The notes under the pieces were generated by a model. That model saw only the letters and a list, made by a program, of their open reading frames with translations, did not search any database and had not been told where the DNA came from. A DNA stretch of 19,653 nucleotides, taken from NCBI GenBank assembly GCA_025935515.1, contig JAICVC010000021.1, forward strand, positions 1-19,653, written 5' to 3'. Both the position numbers and the translations under genes were made by a program. This stretch comes from Sphingomonas sp. (GTDB lineage: Bacteria > Pseudomonadota > Alphaproteobacteria > Sphingomonadales > Sphingomonadaceae). Below, in pieces: positions 6,569-13,168 of the stretch (the stretch's first letter is position 1; each line of letters starts with the position of its first letter).

Positions 6569-7165
6569 ATGAAGCTGGCTTGGATTGTGGCGGCTGCTGC
6601 GATGGCCGCGGTGCCTGCCAATGCAGCACCGAGAAGCGAGACGGCCGTGCTCGCCGGCGGCTGCTTCTGGGGCATGGAGGCGGTGTTCGAGCATGTGAAG
6701 GGCGTCACAGACGTGGTGTCGGGCTATGCCGGCGGCAGCCCGAAGGACGCGAGCTACCAGAAAGTGAGCGCCGAAGGCACAGGGCATGCCGAAGCCGTGC
6801 GGATTACCTACGACCCCGCGCAAATCAGCTACGCCCAACTGCTGCAAATCTATTTCTCGGTGGCGCATGACCCGACCCAGGTGAACCGCCAGGGGCCGGA
6901 CGTCGGCTCCAGCTACCGGTCGGCGATCTTTCCGCAATCGCCGAAGCAGGCTGCCTTCGCCAAGGCGTTCATTGCCAGGCTGAATGCCACTCAGGTCTAC
7001 AAGGCTCCGATCGCGACGAGGATCGAACGGGGCGGCTTTTATGCGGCCGAGGCTTATCACCAGGACTTCGCGAGGAAGCATCCCTATTTCCCCTACATCG
7101 TCGTCAACGACCGCCCCAAGGTCGTTGCGCTGAAGAAGAAATTTCCGACGTTTTACAAAGCCTAA
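6569..7165 (+). CDS. msrA: Peptide-methionine (S)-S-oxide reductase, exported, single-cysteine
   Basis: A 198-residue MsrA, which reduces methionine-S-sulfoxide in proteins back to methionine. The N-terminus is a signal peptide (MKLAWIVAAAAMAAVPANA), so the enzyme should act in the periplasm. The catalytic motif GGCFWGMEA has nucleophile Cys32; GTGHAEAV and the AYHQDF/HPYFPYI ends are typical of the family. Cys32 is the only cysteine in the whole protein. The C-terminal resolving cysteines of many MsrA enzymes are absent, so the sulfenic acid must be reduced by an outside thiol. The frame is open further upstream, but ATG 6569 is right: AAAGGA lies seven bases before it and the signal peptide starts there. 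The gene stands alone, divergent from the acyl-CoA dehydrogenase. Confidence 0.93.
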   Translation: MKLAWIVAAAAMAAVPANAAPRSETAVLAGGCFWGMEAVFEHVKGVTDVVSGYAGGSPKDASYQKVSAEGTGHAEAVRITYDPAQISYAQLLQIYFSVAHDPTQVNRQGPDVGSSYRSAIFPQSPKQAAFAKAFIARLNATQVYKAPIATRIERGGFYAAEAYHQDFARKHPYFPYIVVNDRPKVVALKKKFPTFYKA

Positions 7166-7241
7166 GCGCTGCTAAACCGTTAGGATTTCACACTTTATTC
7201 AGGCCGGGGGCGACAAGCGCATGTCCTCGCCCTATATGCGG

Positions 7242-7255
7242 CCTGCCAAGGCAGG
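7242..7255. repeat. Short palindrome upstream of purF
   Basis: CCTGCC-AA-GGCAGG is a perfect 6-base inverted repeat ending 15 bases before the purF start codon. In RNA it would be a small hairpin next to the ribosome-binding site (GGGAG). It could be an operator half-site pair or chance; no known regulator motif is recognised. Confidence 0.3.
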
Positions 7256-7270
7256 GGCTCGGGAGCTGGC

Positions 7271-8734
7271 ATGCTGACGACGAATCCGTTCGACCAAATT
7301 GGACTTGATGGGGACAAGCTCAAGGAGGAATGCGGCGTGTTCGGCATCTGGGGTGCCGACAATGGGGCAAGCTTCGTCGCGCTGGGGCTTCACGCGCTTC
7401 AGCACCGCGGGCAGGAAGCCGCTGGCATCACAACCTTCGACGGCAAGAATTTCCACTCGCACCGGGCGATGGGGCACGTCGCCGGCAATTTCGACCGCGA
7501 CGACGTCATCCGTCGGCTCGGCGGCCGGGCGGGCATCGGACACGTCCGCTACTCGACCACCGGCGAAACCGCCCTCCGCAATGTCCAGCCTCTCTTCGCG
7601 GAACTCGCCGAAGGCGGCTTTGCGGTCGCGCACAACGGCAATCTATCCAACGCGATGAAGCTCCGGCGCACGCTCAACCGCCGCGGCTCGATCTTCCAGT
7701 CGACCAGCGACACGGAGGTTATCATCCATCTGGTCGCGACGTCGGACCGTTCGAACATGCTCGATCGGCTGACCGATGCCTTGAAGCAGGTCGAAGGGGC
7801 TTATTCGCTGGTCGGTCTGACTGAAGAAGGGTTGATCGCCTGCCGCGACCCGCTGGGCATCCGCCCGCTGGTGATGGGCAAGCTGGGCGAAGCGACGATC
7901 TTCGCCTCCGAAACCGTCGCGCTCGATGTGATCGGCGCAAGCTTCCTTCGCGACGTCGATCCCGGCGAGCTGATCATCGTCAACGACGGCGGCATCCGCT
8001 CCTACCGGCCGTTCGAGCAGCTCGCACCCCGCCCCTGCATTTTCGAGCATGTCTATTTCTCGCGGCCGGATTCGATCGCCGAAGGTGTTTCGGTCTACGA
8101 AGTTCGCAAGAACATCGGCGCCGAGCTTGCGCGCGAAGCGCCGGTCGCCGCCGACTACGTTGTGCCGGTGCCCGATAGCGGGGTGCCCGCCGCGATCGGT
8201 TTCAGCCAGGCGAGCGGAATCCCGTTCGAGCTCGGAATCATCCGCTCCCACTACGTCGGCCGCACCTTCATCCAGCCGACGCAGGAAGTCCGCCACCTCG
8301 GCGTCAAGCTCAAGCACAATGCCAACTCGGCCCTGGTCGACGGCAAGAACATCGTCCTGATCGACGACTCGATCGTCCGCGGCACCACGTCGGTGAAGCT
8401 GGTGCAGATGATGCGCGATGCGGGCGCGCGCGAAGTGCACATGCGGATTGCCTCGCCGCCAACCCGGCACAGCTGCTTCTACGGCGTCGACACTCCCGAG
8501 CGCGCCAAGCTGCTCGCGGCGCAAATGAACGTCGAGCAAATGCGCGATTATATCAACGCCGACACTCTCGCATTCATCTCGCTCGAGGGCCTGTACCGGG
8601 CGCTTGGGGACGAGCGCGACGCCGCTCAGCCGCAGCGGTGCGACGCCTGCTTCACCGGCGCCTATCCAACTACGCTCACCGACCCCGCCGAGAAGGAAGG
8701 CGGCTCGCCACTCTCGTTGGTCGCAAGCCGCTGA
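7271..8734 (+). CDS. purF: Amidophosphoribosyltransferase
   Basis: First committed enzyme of de novo purine synthesis: PRPP plus glutamine gives 5-phosphoribosylamine. It has 487 residues. The N-terminal Ntn glutaminase domain begins after a 20-residue propeptide; Cys21 in EECGVFGIWG is the nucleophile expected to be exposed by self-cleavage. The C-terminal phosphoribosyltransferase domain carries the PRPP motif VLIDDSIVRGTTS. Four cysteines (RPCIFEH, HSCFYG and the CDAC pair near the C-terminus) match the [4Fe-4S] ligand pattern of the Bacillus-type enzyme; the E. coli type lacks propeptide and cluster. This predicts an oxygen-sensitive, cluster-stabilised enzyme. Start ATG 7271 has GGGAG five bases upstream. 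The SDR gene follows after 18 bases and is probably co-transcribed. Confidence 0.97.
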   Translation: MLTTNPFDQIGLDGDKLKEECGVFGIWGADNGASFVALGLHALQHRGQEAAGITTFDGKNFHSHRAMGHVAGNFDRDDVIRRLGGRAGIGHVRYSTTGETALRNVQPLFAELAEGGFAVAHNGNLSNAMKLRRTLNRRGSIFQSTSDTEVIIHLVATSDRSNMLDRLTDALKQVEGAYSLVGLTEEGLIACRDPLGIRPLVMGKLGEATIFASETVALDVIGASFLRDVDPGELIIVNDGGIRSYRPFEQLAPRPCIFEHVYFSRPDSIAEGVSVYEVRKNIGAELAREAPVAADYVVPVPDSGVPAAIGFSQASGIPFELGIIRSHYVGRTFIQPTQEVRHLGVKLKHNANSALVDGKNIVLIDDSIVRGTTSVKLVQMMRDAGAREVHMRIASPPTRHSCFYGVDTPERAKLLAAQMNVEQMRDYINADTLAFISLEGLYRALGDERDAAQPQRCDACFTGAYPTTLTDPAEKEGGSPLSLVASR

Positions 8735-8752
8735 GCCGCTAGAGGCGGCGCC

Positions 8753-9469
8753 ATGAATGATTCGAAACTCCTGGCCGGCAAGCTTGCGCTCGTCACCGGC
8801 GCGAGCCGCGGTATCGGCGCCGCCACCGCTGAAGCCCTAGCGGCAGCCGGCGCGCACGTGATCCTCGTCGCCCGCACCGCCTCCGCCCTCGAGGAGGTGG
8901 AGGAGCGGATCCACGCGGCGCGCGGCATGGCGACCATTGCACCACTCGACCTCACCGATGGCGAAAGCATCGGCAAGCTGGCGGGCGCCGTCGCCGAACG
9001 CTGGCAGAAGCTCGACCTGCTCGTGCTCAACGCGGCGATGCTCGGGTCGCTGACTCCGGTCCCGGATATCGACCCGAAGGAATATTCGCGGCTGCTCAGC
9101 CTCAACCTGCTCGCCAACCAGGCGCTGATCGCAGCGTTCGATCACCTGATGAAGAAAGCTGAGACCGCCGATATCGTGGCCCTGACGTCGTCCGTAGGCT
9201 CCGAGCCGCGGGCATTCTGGGGCGCCTATGGATCGTCGAAGGCCGCAGTCGAGACTTTGCTCGGCGCCTACGCCGACGAGACCGCCTATACCGGCCGGAT
9301 CCGCGTGCACATCGTCGATCCGGGCGCAACGCGGACGCGGATGCGCGCGCTCGCCTTTCCCGGCGAAGAACCCGAAAGCGTGAAACCGCCGGAGGTGGTC
9401 GCATCGGCGATCGTCGAGCGGCTCACGGCCGACGCTCCGACGGGCGAGAAGGTCCGCATCGAGGCCTGA
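8753..9469 (+). CDS. SDR family NAD(P)-dependent oxidoreductase
   Basis: A 238-residue classical short-chain dehydrogenase/reductase. The Rossmann cofactor motif TGASRGIG is at residues 15-22, and the NAA motif is in VLNAAM (about 93-95). The catalytic set is Ser146/147, Tyr159 and Lys163 (YGSSK). Arg41 follows the second strand (VARTAS), which favours NADP(H), an inference from family rules. Substrate cannot be named; the PG motif DPGATRTRMR is standard. The gene starts 18 bases after purF and has no promoter-like spacing, so it is probably translated from the purF transcript, though there is no obvious metabolic link to purines. It is convergent with cfa across a 250-base gap holding a possible structured RNA. 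Confidence 0.93.
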   Translation: MNDSKLLAGKLALVTGASRGIGAATAEALAAAGAHVILVARTASALEEVEERIHAARGMATIAPLDLTDGESIGKLAGAVAERWQKLDLLVLNAAMLGSLTPVPDIDPKEYSRLLSLNLLANQALIAAFDHLMKKAETADIVALTSSVGSEPRAFWGAYGSSKAAVETLLGAYADETAYTGRIRVHIVDPGATRTRMRALAFPGEEPESVKPPEVVASAIVERLTADAPTGEKVRIEA

Positions 9470-9497
9470 ACATTCTTCACTTCCCGTTAAACGACCG

Positions 9498-9526
9498 TTG
9501 CCCGACTCACGGTTAATCCCTATGGC
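9498..9526 (+). promoter_or_regulatory. Possible sigma-70-type promoter ahead of the structured RNA
   Basis: TTGCCC (9498-9503) and TATGGC (9521-9526) are 17 bases apart, loosely matching alphaproteobacterial -35 and -10 elements. They point into the hairpin-rich gap. A start about 7 bases downstream would fall at or inside the first stem, which weakens the pairing of the two features, so the true start may be further upstream. Confidence 0.25.
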
Positions 9527-9714
9527 GGTCTCGGTATTCGCGCCGGCAGCGCGAAGCGGGTGACGCACATCGTCGAGACTTTTGAGGATCAGACGCCGGG
9601 CCAGGGGCCTTCGAGTAATTCGGATTGCTCGGTGCAACGTTGCCCCTGTGCCGAGCACGGGTGAGCCCTGCTAAGGCTTCATGCCCCCGGCAGAGCTCAC
9701 CCGACCTACCTCGG
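9527..9714 (+). ncRNA. Candidate structured non-coding RNA
   Basis: Three consecutive helical domains fill the gap between two convergent genes. Domain 1: ggtctcg (9527-9533) pairs with cgagact (9574-9580, one G-U) and encloses a perfect 7-base hairpin, TTCGCGC/GCGCGAA (9537-9543, 9549-9555). Domain 2: caggggc (9602-9608) pairs with gcccctg (9642-9648) and encloses CGAGTAAT/ATTGCTCG (9612-9619, 9624-9631) closed by a TCGG loop. Domain 3: ccgag/ctcgg (9651-9655, 9710-9714), then cgggtgagc/gctcacccg (9658-9666, 9695-9703), then ctgc/gcag (9668-9671, 9690-9693). The U-G pair in domain 2 would be A-C on the other strand, so plus-strand RNA is favoured. No plus-strand gene follows, so a trans-acting sRNA is likelier than a riboswitch. 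I recognise no named family, and no U-run terminator is present. Confidence 0.45.
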
Positions 9715-9721
9715 ACGCAGG

Positions 9722-10969
9722 TCAACATTTCGTCATCGTCACCTGAGCGACGTCGATTGCGCCGCCGCGAAATCCACCTTCGCAATACATGAGATAATAG
9801 CGCCATAGATCGTGGAACGGTTCGGCGAAGCCATTGAGCGCGCCGCGTGCAACCGCCTCGTCGTAGCGTTGCCGCCAGCGCCTGAGCGTTTCGGCATAGT
9901 CCCGGCCGAAGCCCTGCCGGCCGTCCCAGCTCAGGCCCCGCTCGCGGGCCAGCGATTCGAACTGCGGCTCATCGAGCAGCAGGCCGCCCGGAAAGATGTA
10001 GGTCTGGATGAAGTCGGCGTTATGCGCATAGCGCTCGAACAGGCAGTGATCGATCGAGATGAACTGAAGCGCCGCGCGGCCTCCGGGTTTGAGGTTGCGG
10101 GCGATGCTGTCGAGATAGGCGCCCCACCAGCGCCGGCCCACCGCTTCGACCATCTCGACGGACGCAACCGCGTCGAACTGCTCGGCGGTCTGCCGATAAT
10201 CCTGGAGGCGGATCTCGATCCGATCGGTCAGGCCTTCTTTGGCGATGTTCCGCTCGGCCCAGTCCTTTTGTTGTTTCGACAGGGTGAGGCCGACAACCGC
10301 GACGCCGCGGCGCGCGGCCTCGGTCGCCAGCGTTCCCCAGCCGCACCCGATTTCGAGCAGACGCTGGCCCGGCCGTAAGTCCAACCGGTCGAGCAACGTC
10401 TGCACCTTGCGCCGCTGCGCCTGTTCCAGCGTCTCGCCCGACGAAGCGAAGCGGGCGGACGAGTAAGTCATCGTCGAGTCGAGCCAGGCCGAATAGAAAT
10501 CGTTGCCGAGATCGTAATGCGCGGCGATGTTCTTGCGGGCTTTCCGCGGCGCATTGTCGCGAAGGCGGTGCGCGACCGCGTTGATCCAGCGGAACGGGCC
10601 CTTGGCGCGGCCGATCTCGCCGAGCGGCACGGCGTTGGCGGAGAAAATTTCGAACACCGCGACCGGGTTCGGGCTCGACCATTCGCCCAGCGTCCATGCC
10701 TTGTACCAACCGACCGATCCGGAAGTCGCGAGCCTGACCAGTGCCAGCCAGCTCGACAGCCGCACCACGGCTTTGGGCCCTTTGGCCCGGAACCCAAGCC
10801 GCCGCTTCGAGCCATTGGGAATGGTTACTTCGATCCCGCCGCAAACGAGCCGGCGGTCGATCTCGCCAAGCACCTTCGAGACGGCCGGTGCTGCGAGCCG
10901 CGCAAAGAGGCCGCCGCCGGTGGCGAACCGGCGGTCAGCCTGCACCAGATGCTCTCCGCGGGTGCTCAT
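9722..10969 (-). CDS. cfa: Cyclopropane-fatty-acyl-phospholipid synthase
   Basis: A 415-residue SAM-dependent enzyme that adds a methylene bridge across double bonds of membrane phospholipid acyl chains, usually in stationary phase or stress. Family marks are the lipid/active-site segment HYDLGNDFYSAWLD (151-164) with TMTYSSA after it, the SAM motif LLEIGCGWGTLA (204-215), VEAVG, and IFPGG near the C-terminus. Length fits the family; the N-terminal 140 residues are the less conserved lipid-binding part. ATG 10969 has a pyrimidine-rich leader and no ribosome-binding site, whereas an in-frame GTG at 10945 has GGAGAG six bases upstream, so the true start may be 24 bases later. It follows the DUF457-type membrane gene after 21 bases and is probably co-transcribed with it. 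Confidence 0.94.
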   Translation of the reverse strand: MSTRGEHLVQADRRFATGGGLFARLAAPAVSKVLGEIDRRLVCGGIEVTIPNGSKRRLGFRAKGPKAVVRLSSWLALVRLATSGSVGWYKAWTLGEWSSPNPVAVFEIFSANAVPLGEIGRAKGPFRWINAVAHRLRDNAPRKARKNIAAHYDLGNDFYSAWLDSTMTYSSARFASSGETLEQAQRRKVQTLLDRLDLRPGQRLLEIGCGWGTLATEAARRGVAVVGLTLSKQQKDWAERNIAKEGLTDRIEIRLQDYRQTAEQFDAVASVEMVEAVGRRWWGAYLDSIARNLKPGGRAALQFISIDHCLFERYAHNADFIQTYIFPGGLLLDEPQFESLARERGLSWDGRQGFGRDYAETLRRWRQRYDEAVARGALNGFAEPFHDLWRYYLMYCEGGFRGGAIDVAQVTMTKC

Positions 10970-10990
10970 GCGGGGGAGTTATGAATTGGT

Positions 10991-11899
10991 TTACCGCTTG
11001 TCGAGCGGGACCATGAAGGTGACGCGGCGAAGCGCCGGAAAACGCTGGTCGCTCAAATAGGCGCGGCCGTCGACGTGGATCACCATCGGCATGCGCGACC
11101 AGAACAGGAAGTTGCGGACGTCGGCGTCCGTCCGCTCGGCGGCGGCGAGGCGCGGGTCGTCGAGGTTGAGCGGCACGATCTTCGCGTCGAGCCTCGCGCC
11201 GGCGAACGGATCATAATCCACCGATCCGGCGAGCTTGGCGCCGCGCCACATCACCTGGCGCTTCCAGAAGGTCAGTGGGACTTCGCCGGCGACGATCATG
11301 CGCGGTGGCTCGATCCGCTCGATCAAGGGACGCGACGCGGCGACGGCCTGCGACGAGACGATGCCGTTCAAGCCGATGTAAGCGAGGACCGCGCCGAACG
11401 AGTAGATCGCCGGCCGCTGCCAATTACGCGCCAGCCGCTCGGCCCGCCATGAAAATTCGAGGCCCAGGATCAGTGCGATCCAGATCCACGGGTCCATGAT
11501 GAACAGCGTGTCGCCGTAGAACCAGCGATCCGACAGCGGCTCAAACAGCCGCACGCCGTAGGTGTTCATTAGGTCGAGCAGCGGGTGGCTGAGCGTCCCG
11601 ATAAAGCAGGCGAGAAGCAGGCCCCAAGGCTTGATCGGCCCTTCCTTGCCGGGGCGCAATCTTTCCCACAGAAAAATTATTGCGACGGCGACAAACGGCA
11701 TGACGAGCAGGCCGCCGACGCCATGCGTGAAGCCGCGGTGGAATGTCCGCCCCGGAAGGCCGAGCCAGGGGGCGATCCAGCTGTCGATGTCCGGCAGGTT
11801 GGCGGAGATGATCAGCGCCGGCATCGCGCGCGGGCTCAGGCGCTTGAGACCCATGCGCCCCAGCACGGCGCCGGCAAGGCTGTGCGTGAGATTGTCCAA
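10991..11899 (-). CDS. DUF457/YdjM-type membrane-bound metal-dependent hydrolase
   Basis: A 302-residue inner-membrane protein of the YdjM-like family, usually annotated as a metal-dependent hydrolase but without a proven reaction. The family histidines and acids are visible: NLTHSLAG (His6), ANLPDID (Asp37, Asp39), FHRGFTHG (His54, His59) and GTLSHPLLDLMN (His105, Asp109). Hydrophobic segments lie near 62-78, 92-110, 130-147 and 165-180, and a soluble tail of about 115 residues ends the protein. It starts with TTG at 11899, preceded at seven bases by GAGGAGG, which is itself part of a palindromic repeat. cfa follows 21 bases after its TAA. The pairing suggests a shared membrane-lipid role, which is inference only. 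Confidence 0.85.
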   Translation of the reverse strand: MDNLTHSLAGAVLGRMGLKRLSPRAMPALIISANLPDIDSWIAPWLGLPGRTFHRGFTHGVGGLLVMPFVAVAIIFLWERLRPGKEGPIKPWGLLLACFIGTLSHPLLDLMNTYGVRLFEPLSDRWFYGDTLFIMDPWIWIALILGLEFSWRAERLARNWQRPAIYSFGAVLAYIGLNGIVSSQAVAASRPLIERIEPPRMIVAGEVPLTFWKRQVMWRGAKLAGSVDYDPFAGARLDAKIVPLNLDDPRLAAAERTDADVRNFLFWSRMPMVIHVDGRAYLSDQRFPALRRVTFMVPLDKR

Positions 11900-11906
11900 C
11901 GATCAT

Positions 11907-12019
11907 CCTCCTCACGATTTCGTGGGGAGGGTGACCAGCAAAGCCGGTGGTGGGGTGTTTCCGCAACAGACCCCTCCACCGCCTCTGGCGGTCCCCCTCC
12001 CCGGCAAATGCCGGGGAGG
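11907..12019. repeat. Compound palindromic repeat cluster (four hairpins)
   Basis: Four inverted repeats lie in a row. They are cctcctcacg/cgtggggagg (11907-11916, 11921-11930, one non-Watson-Crick position); ggtggtgggg/cccctccacc (11946-11955, 11971-11980, one mismatch); accgcc/ggcggt (11978-11983, 11987-11992), which overlaps the second and so competes with it; and the perfect cctccccggc/gccggggagg (11996-12005, 12010-12019). This fills the gap between korB and the DUF457-type gene. It resembles dispersed intergenic palindromes I know from sphingomonad genomes. It could end or stabilise the korB transcript, but there is no U-run. Confidence 0.75.
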
Positions 12020-12030
12020 ATGTTCGTCGC

Positions 12031-13041
12031 TCACAGCTTGTGCGGCTCCTTTTCGACCATCCAGGTCTGGCCCTTGCTGACCAGCGCCTGGAGGTCGGGC
12101 GTCTTGCCGGACGCCGCGGCCTTGTTCTGCTCGATGACGGCACTTTCGAACGTCGGTGCCGGGTTTTCGTAGATGACGCCGAGGGCGACTGGGAACGCCT
12201 CCGGCATCAGGATCAGCATTGCCGCAATGCCCCGGTTGGTCGGGTCATGGACGATGACCGACGGATCGTTGCCCTCCACCACCTTCAGTGCGAGGCGCTC
12301 GGTATCGAGCGCGAGGCCTTTCGCGCCGCCCGCGAACAGCATCTTCTCGCCGGCCTTAAGCCACAATTGCTTTTCGGCCGCGACCTCGCGCTCGGTGAAA
12401 CCCGCGAACACATCATCGTTATAGACGACGCAATTCTGGTAGATTTCGACGAAGCTCGCACCTTTGTGGGCGTGCGCGGCCTTGAGGACATCGGGCAGAT
12501 TCTTGTGGACGTCGATGCCGCGGGCGACGAAGCGCGCACCCGAGCCAAGCGCGAACATGCATGGCGTAACCGGCCGGTCGACCGAGCCGAACGGGGTCGA
12601 GGGCGAGCGCGTGCCGACCCGGCTGGTGGGCGAATATTGACCCTTGGTGAGCCCGTAAATCTCATTGTTGAACAGCAGGATCTGGCAGTCGAGGTTGCGG
12701 CGCAGCACGTGCATCGTGTGGTTGCCGCCGATGCTCAAGGCGTCGCCGTCGCCGGTGATGATCCAGACGTCGAGCTCGGGATTGGCGAGCTTGACGCCGG
12801 TCGCGATCGCCGGGGCGCGGCCGTGGATCGTGTGGAAGCCGTAGGTCGACATGTAATAAGGAAAGCGGCTCGAGCAGCCGATGCCGCTGACGAACACCGT
12901 CTTCTCGCGCGCGACGCCGAGGTCGGGCATGGTGCGCTGAACCGCTTTCAGCACCGCATAGTCGCCGCAGCCGGGGCACCAGCGTACCTCCTGGTCGCTC
13001 GCCCAATCCTTCGCGGTGGTGACGGTAGTCATTTCGTTCAT
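12031..13041 (-). CDS. korB: 2-oxoacid:ferredoxin oxidoreductase, beta subunit
   Basis: The thiamine-diphosphate subunit of a 2-oxoacid (probably 2-oxoglutarate) oxidoreductase, which oxidatively decarboxylates the acid to its acyl-CoA and passes electrons to ferredoxin. It has 336 residues. Four cysteines fit the [4Fe-4S] ligands of this family: CPGC (Cys22, Cys25), GIGC (Cys56) and YQNC (Cys204). The ThDP/Mg motif is GDGDALSIGGNH (97-108) with NNEIYG (125-130). The sequence is close to aerobic-type KorB; substrate preference for 2-oxoglutarate over pyruvate is inferred from overall resemblance. It follows korA, with a 25-codon ORF between them ending 3 bases before the korB ATG, so translation is likely coupled. 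No ferredoxin gene is in the window. Confidence 0.93.
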   Translation of the reverse strand: MNEMTTVTTAKDWASDQEVRWCPGCGDYAVLKAVQRTMPDLGVAREKTVFVSGIGCSSRFPYYMSTYGFHTIHGRAPAIATGVKLANPELDVWIITGDGDALSIGGNHTMHVLRRNLDCQILLFNNEIYGLTKGQYSPTSRVGTRSPSTPFGSVDRPVTPCMFALGSGARFVARGIDVHKNLPDVLKAAHAHKGASFVEIYQNCVVYNDDVFAGFTEREVAAEKQLWLKAGEKMLFAGGAKGLALDTERLALKVVEGNDPSVIVHDPTNRGIAAMLILMPEAFPVALGVIYENPAPTFESAVIEQNKAAASGKTPDLQALVSKGQTWMVEKEPHKL

Positions 13042-13044
13042 CAG

Positions 13045-13122
13045 CTACGGCCTCAGCCAGATTACGAGCAAAACGATAACGATCAGCATCGTCAGCATCG
13101 GCCAGACGTTGATCCGTTTCAT
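13045..13122 (-). CDS. 25-residue single-helix membrane peptide between korA and korB
   Basis: A short open frame of ATG, 24 further codons and TAG, translated as MKRINVWP, then a hydrophobic stretch (MLTMLIVIVLLVIWL), then RP. It reads as a classic bacterial micro-protein: two basic residues at the N-terminus, one membrane-spanning helix, and a positively charged end. It begins 46 bases after the korA stop and its own stop lies 3 bases before the korB ATG, so it would be translated within the kor operon and could couple korB translation. The ribosome-binding site is weak (GGAAA about nine bases upstream). Nothing catalytic is encoded. A role as membrane tether or assembly aid for the complex is speculation. 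Confidence 0.55.
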   Translation of the reverse strand: MKRINVWPMLTMLIVIVLLVIWLRP

Positions 13123-13168
13123 CGGATCGTTTCCAACAAAGTTGACGAAATTGACGCCATATGAGGAG

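Noticed and set aside
9522..9563. 13-codon frame at the start of the structured gap, as a leader peptide
   Set aside because: There is no ribosome-binding site and no downstream gene on that strand; stems of the candidate RNA run through it.
9527..9714. Assigning the structured gap to 6S RNA
   Set aside because: 6S RNA needs a single long hairpin closed by its two ends with a central bubble; here the ends do not pair and the domains are in series.
11947..13164. 405-codon plus-strand open frame opposite korB
   Set aside because: Runs through the palindromic repeat and antisense to KorB, which has all four Fe-S cysteines and the ThDP motif.
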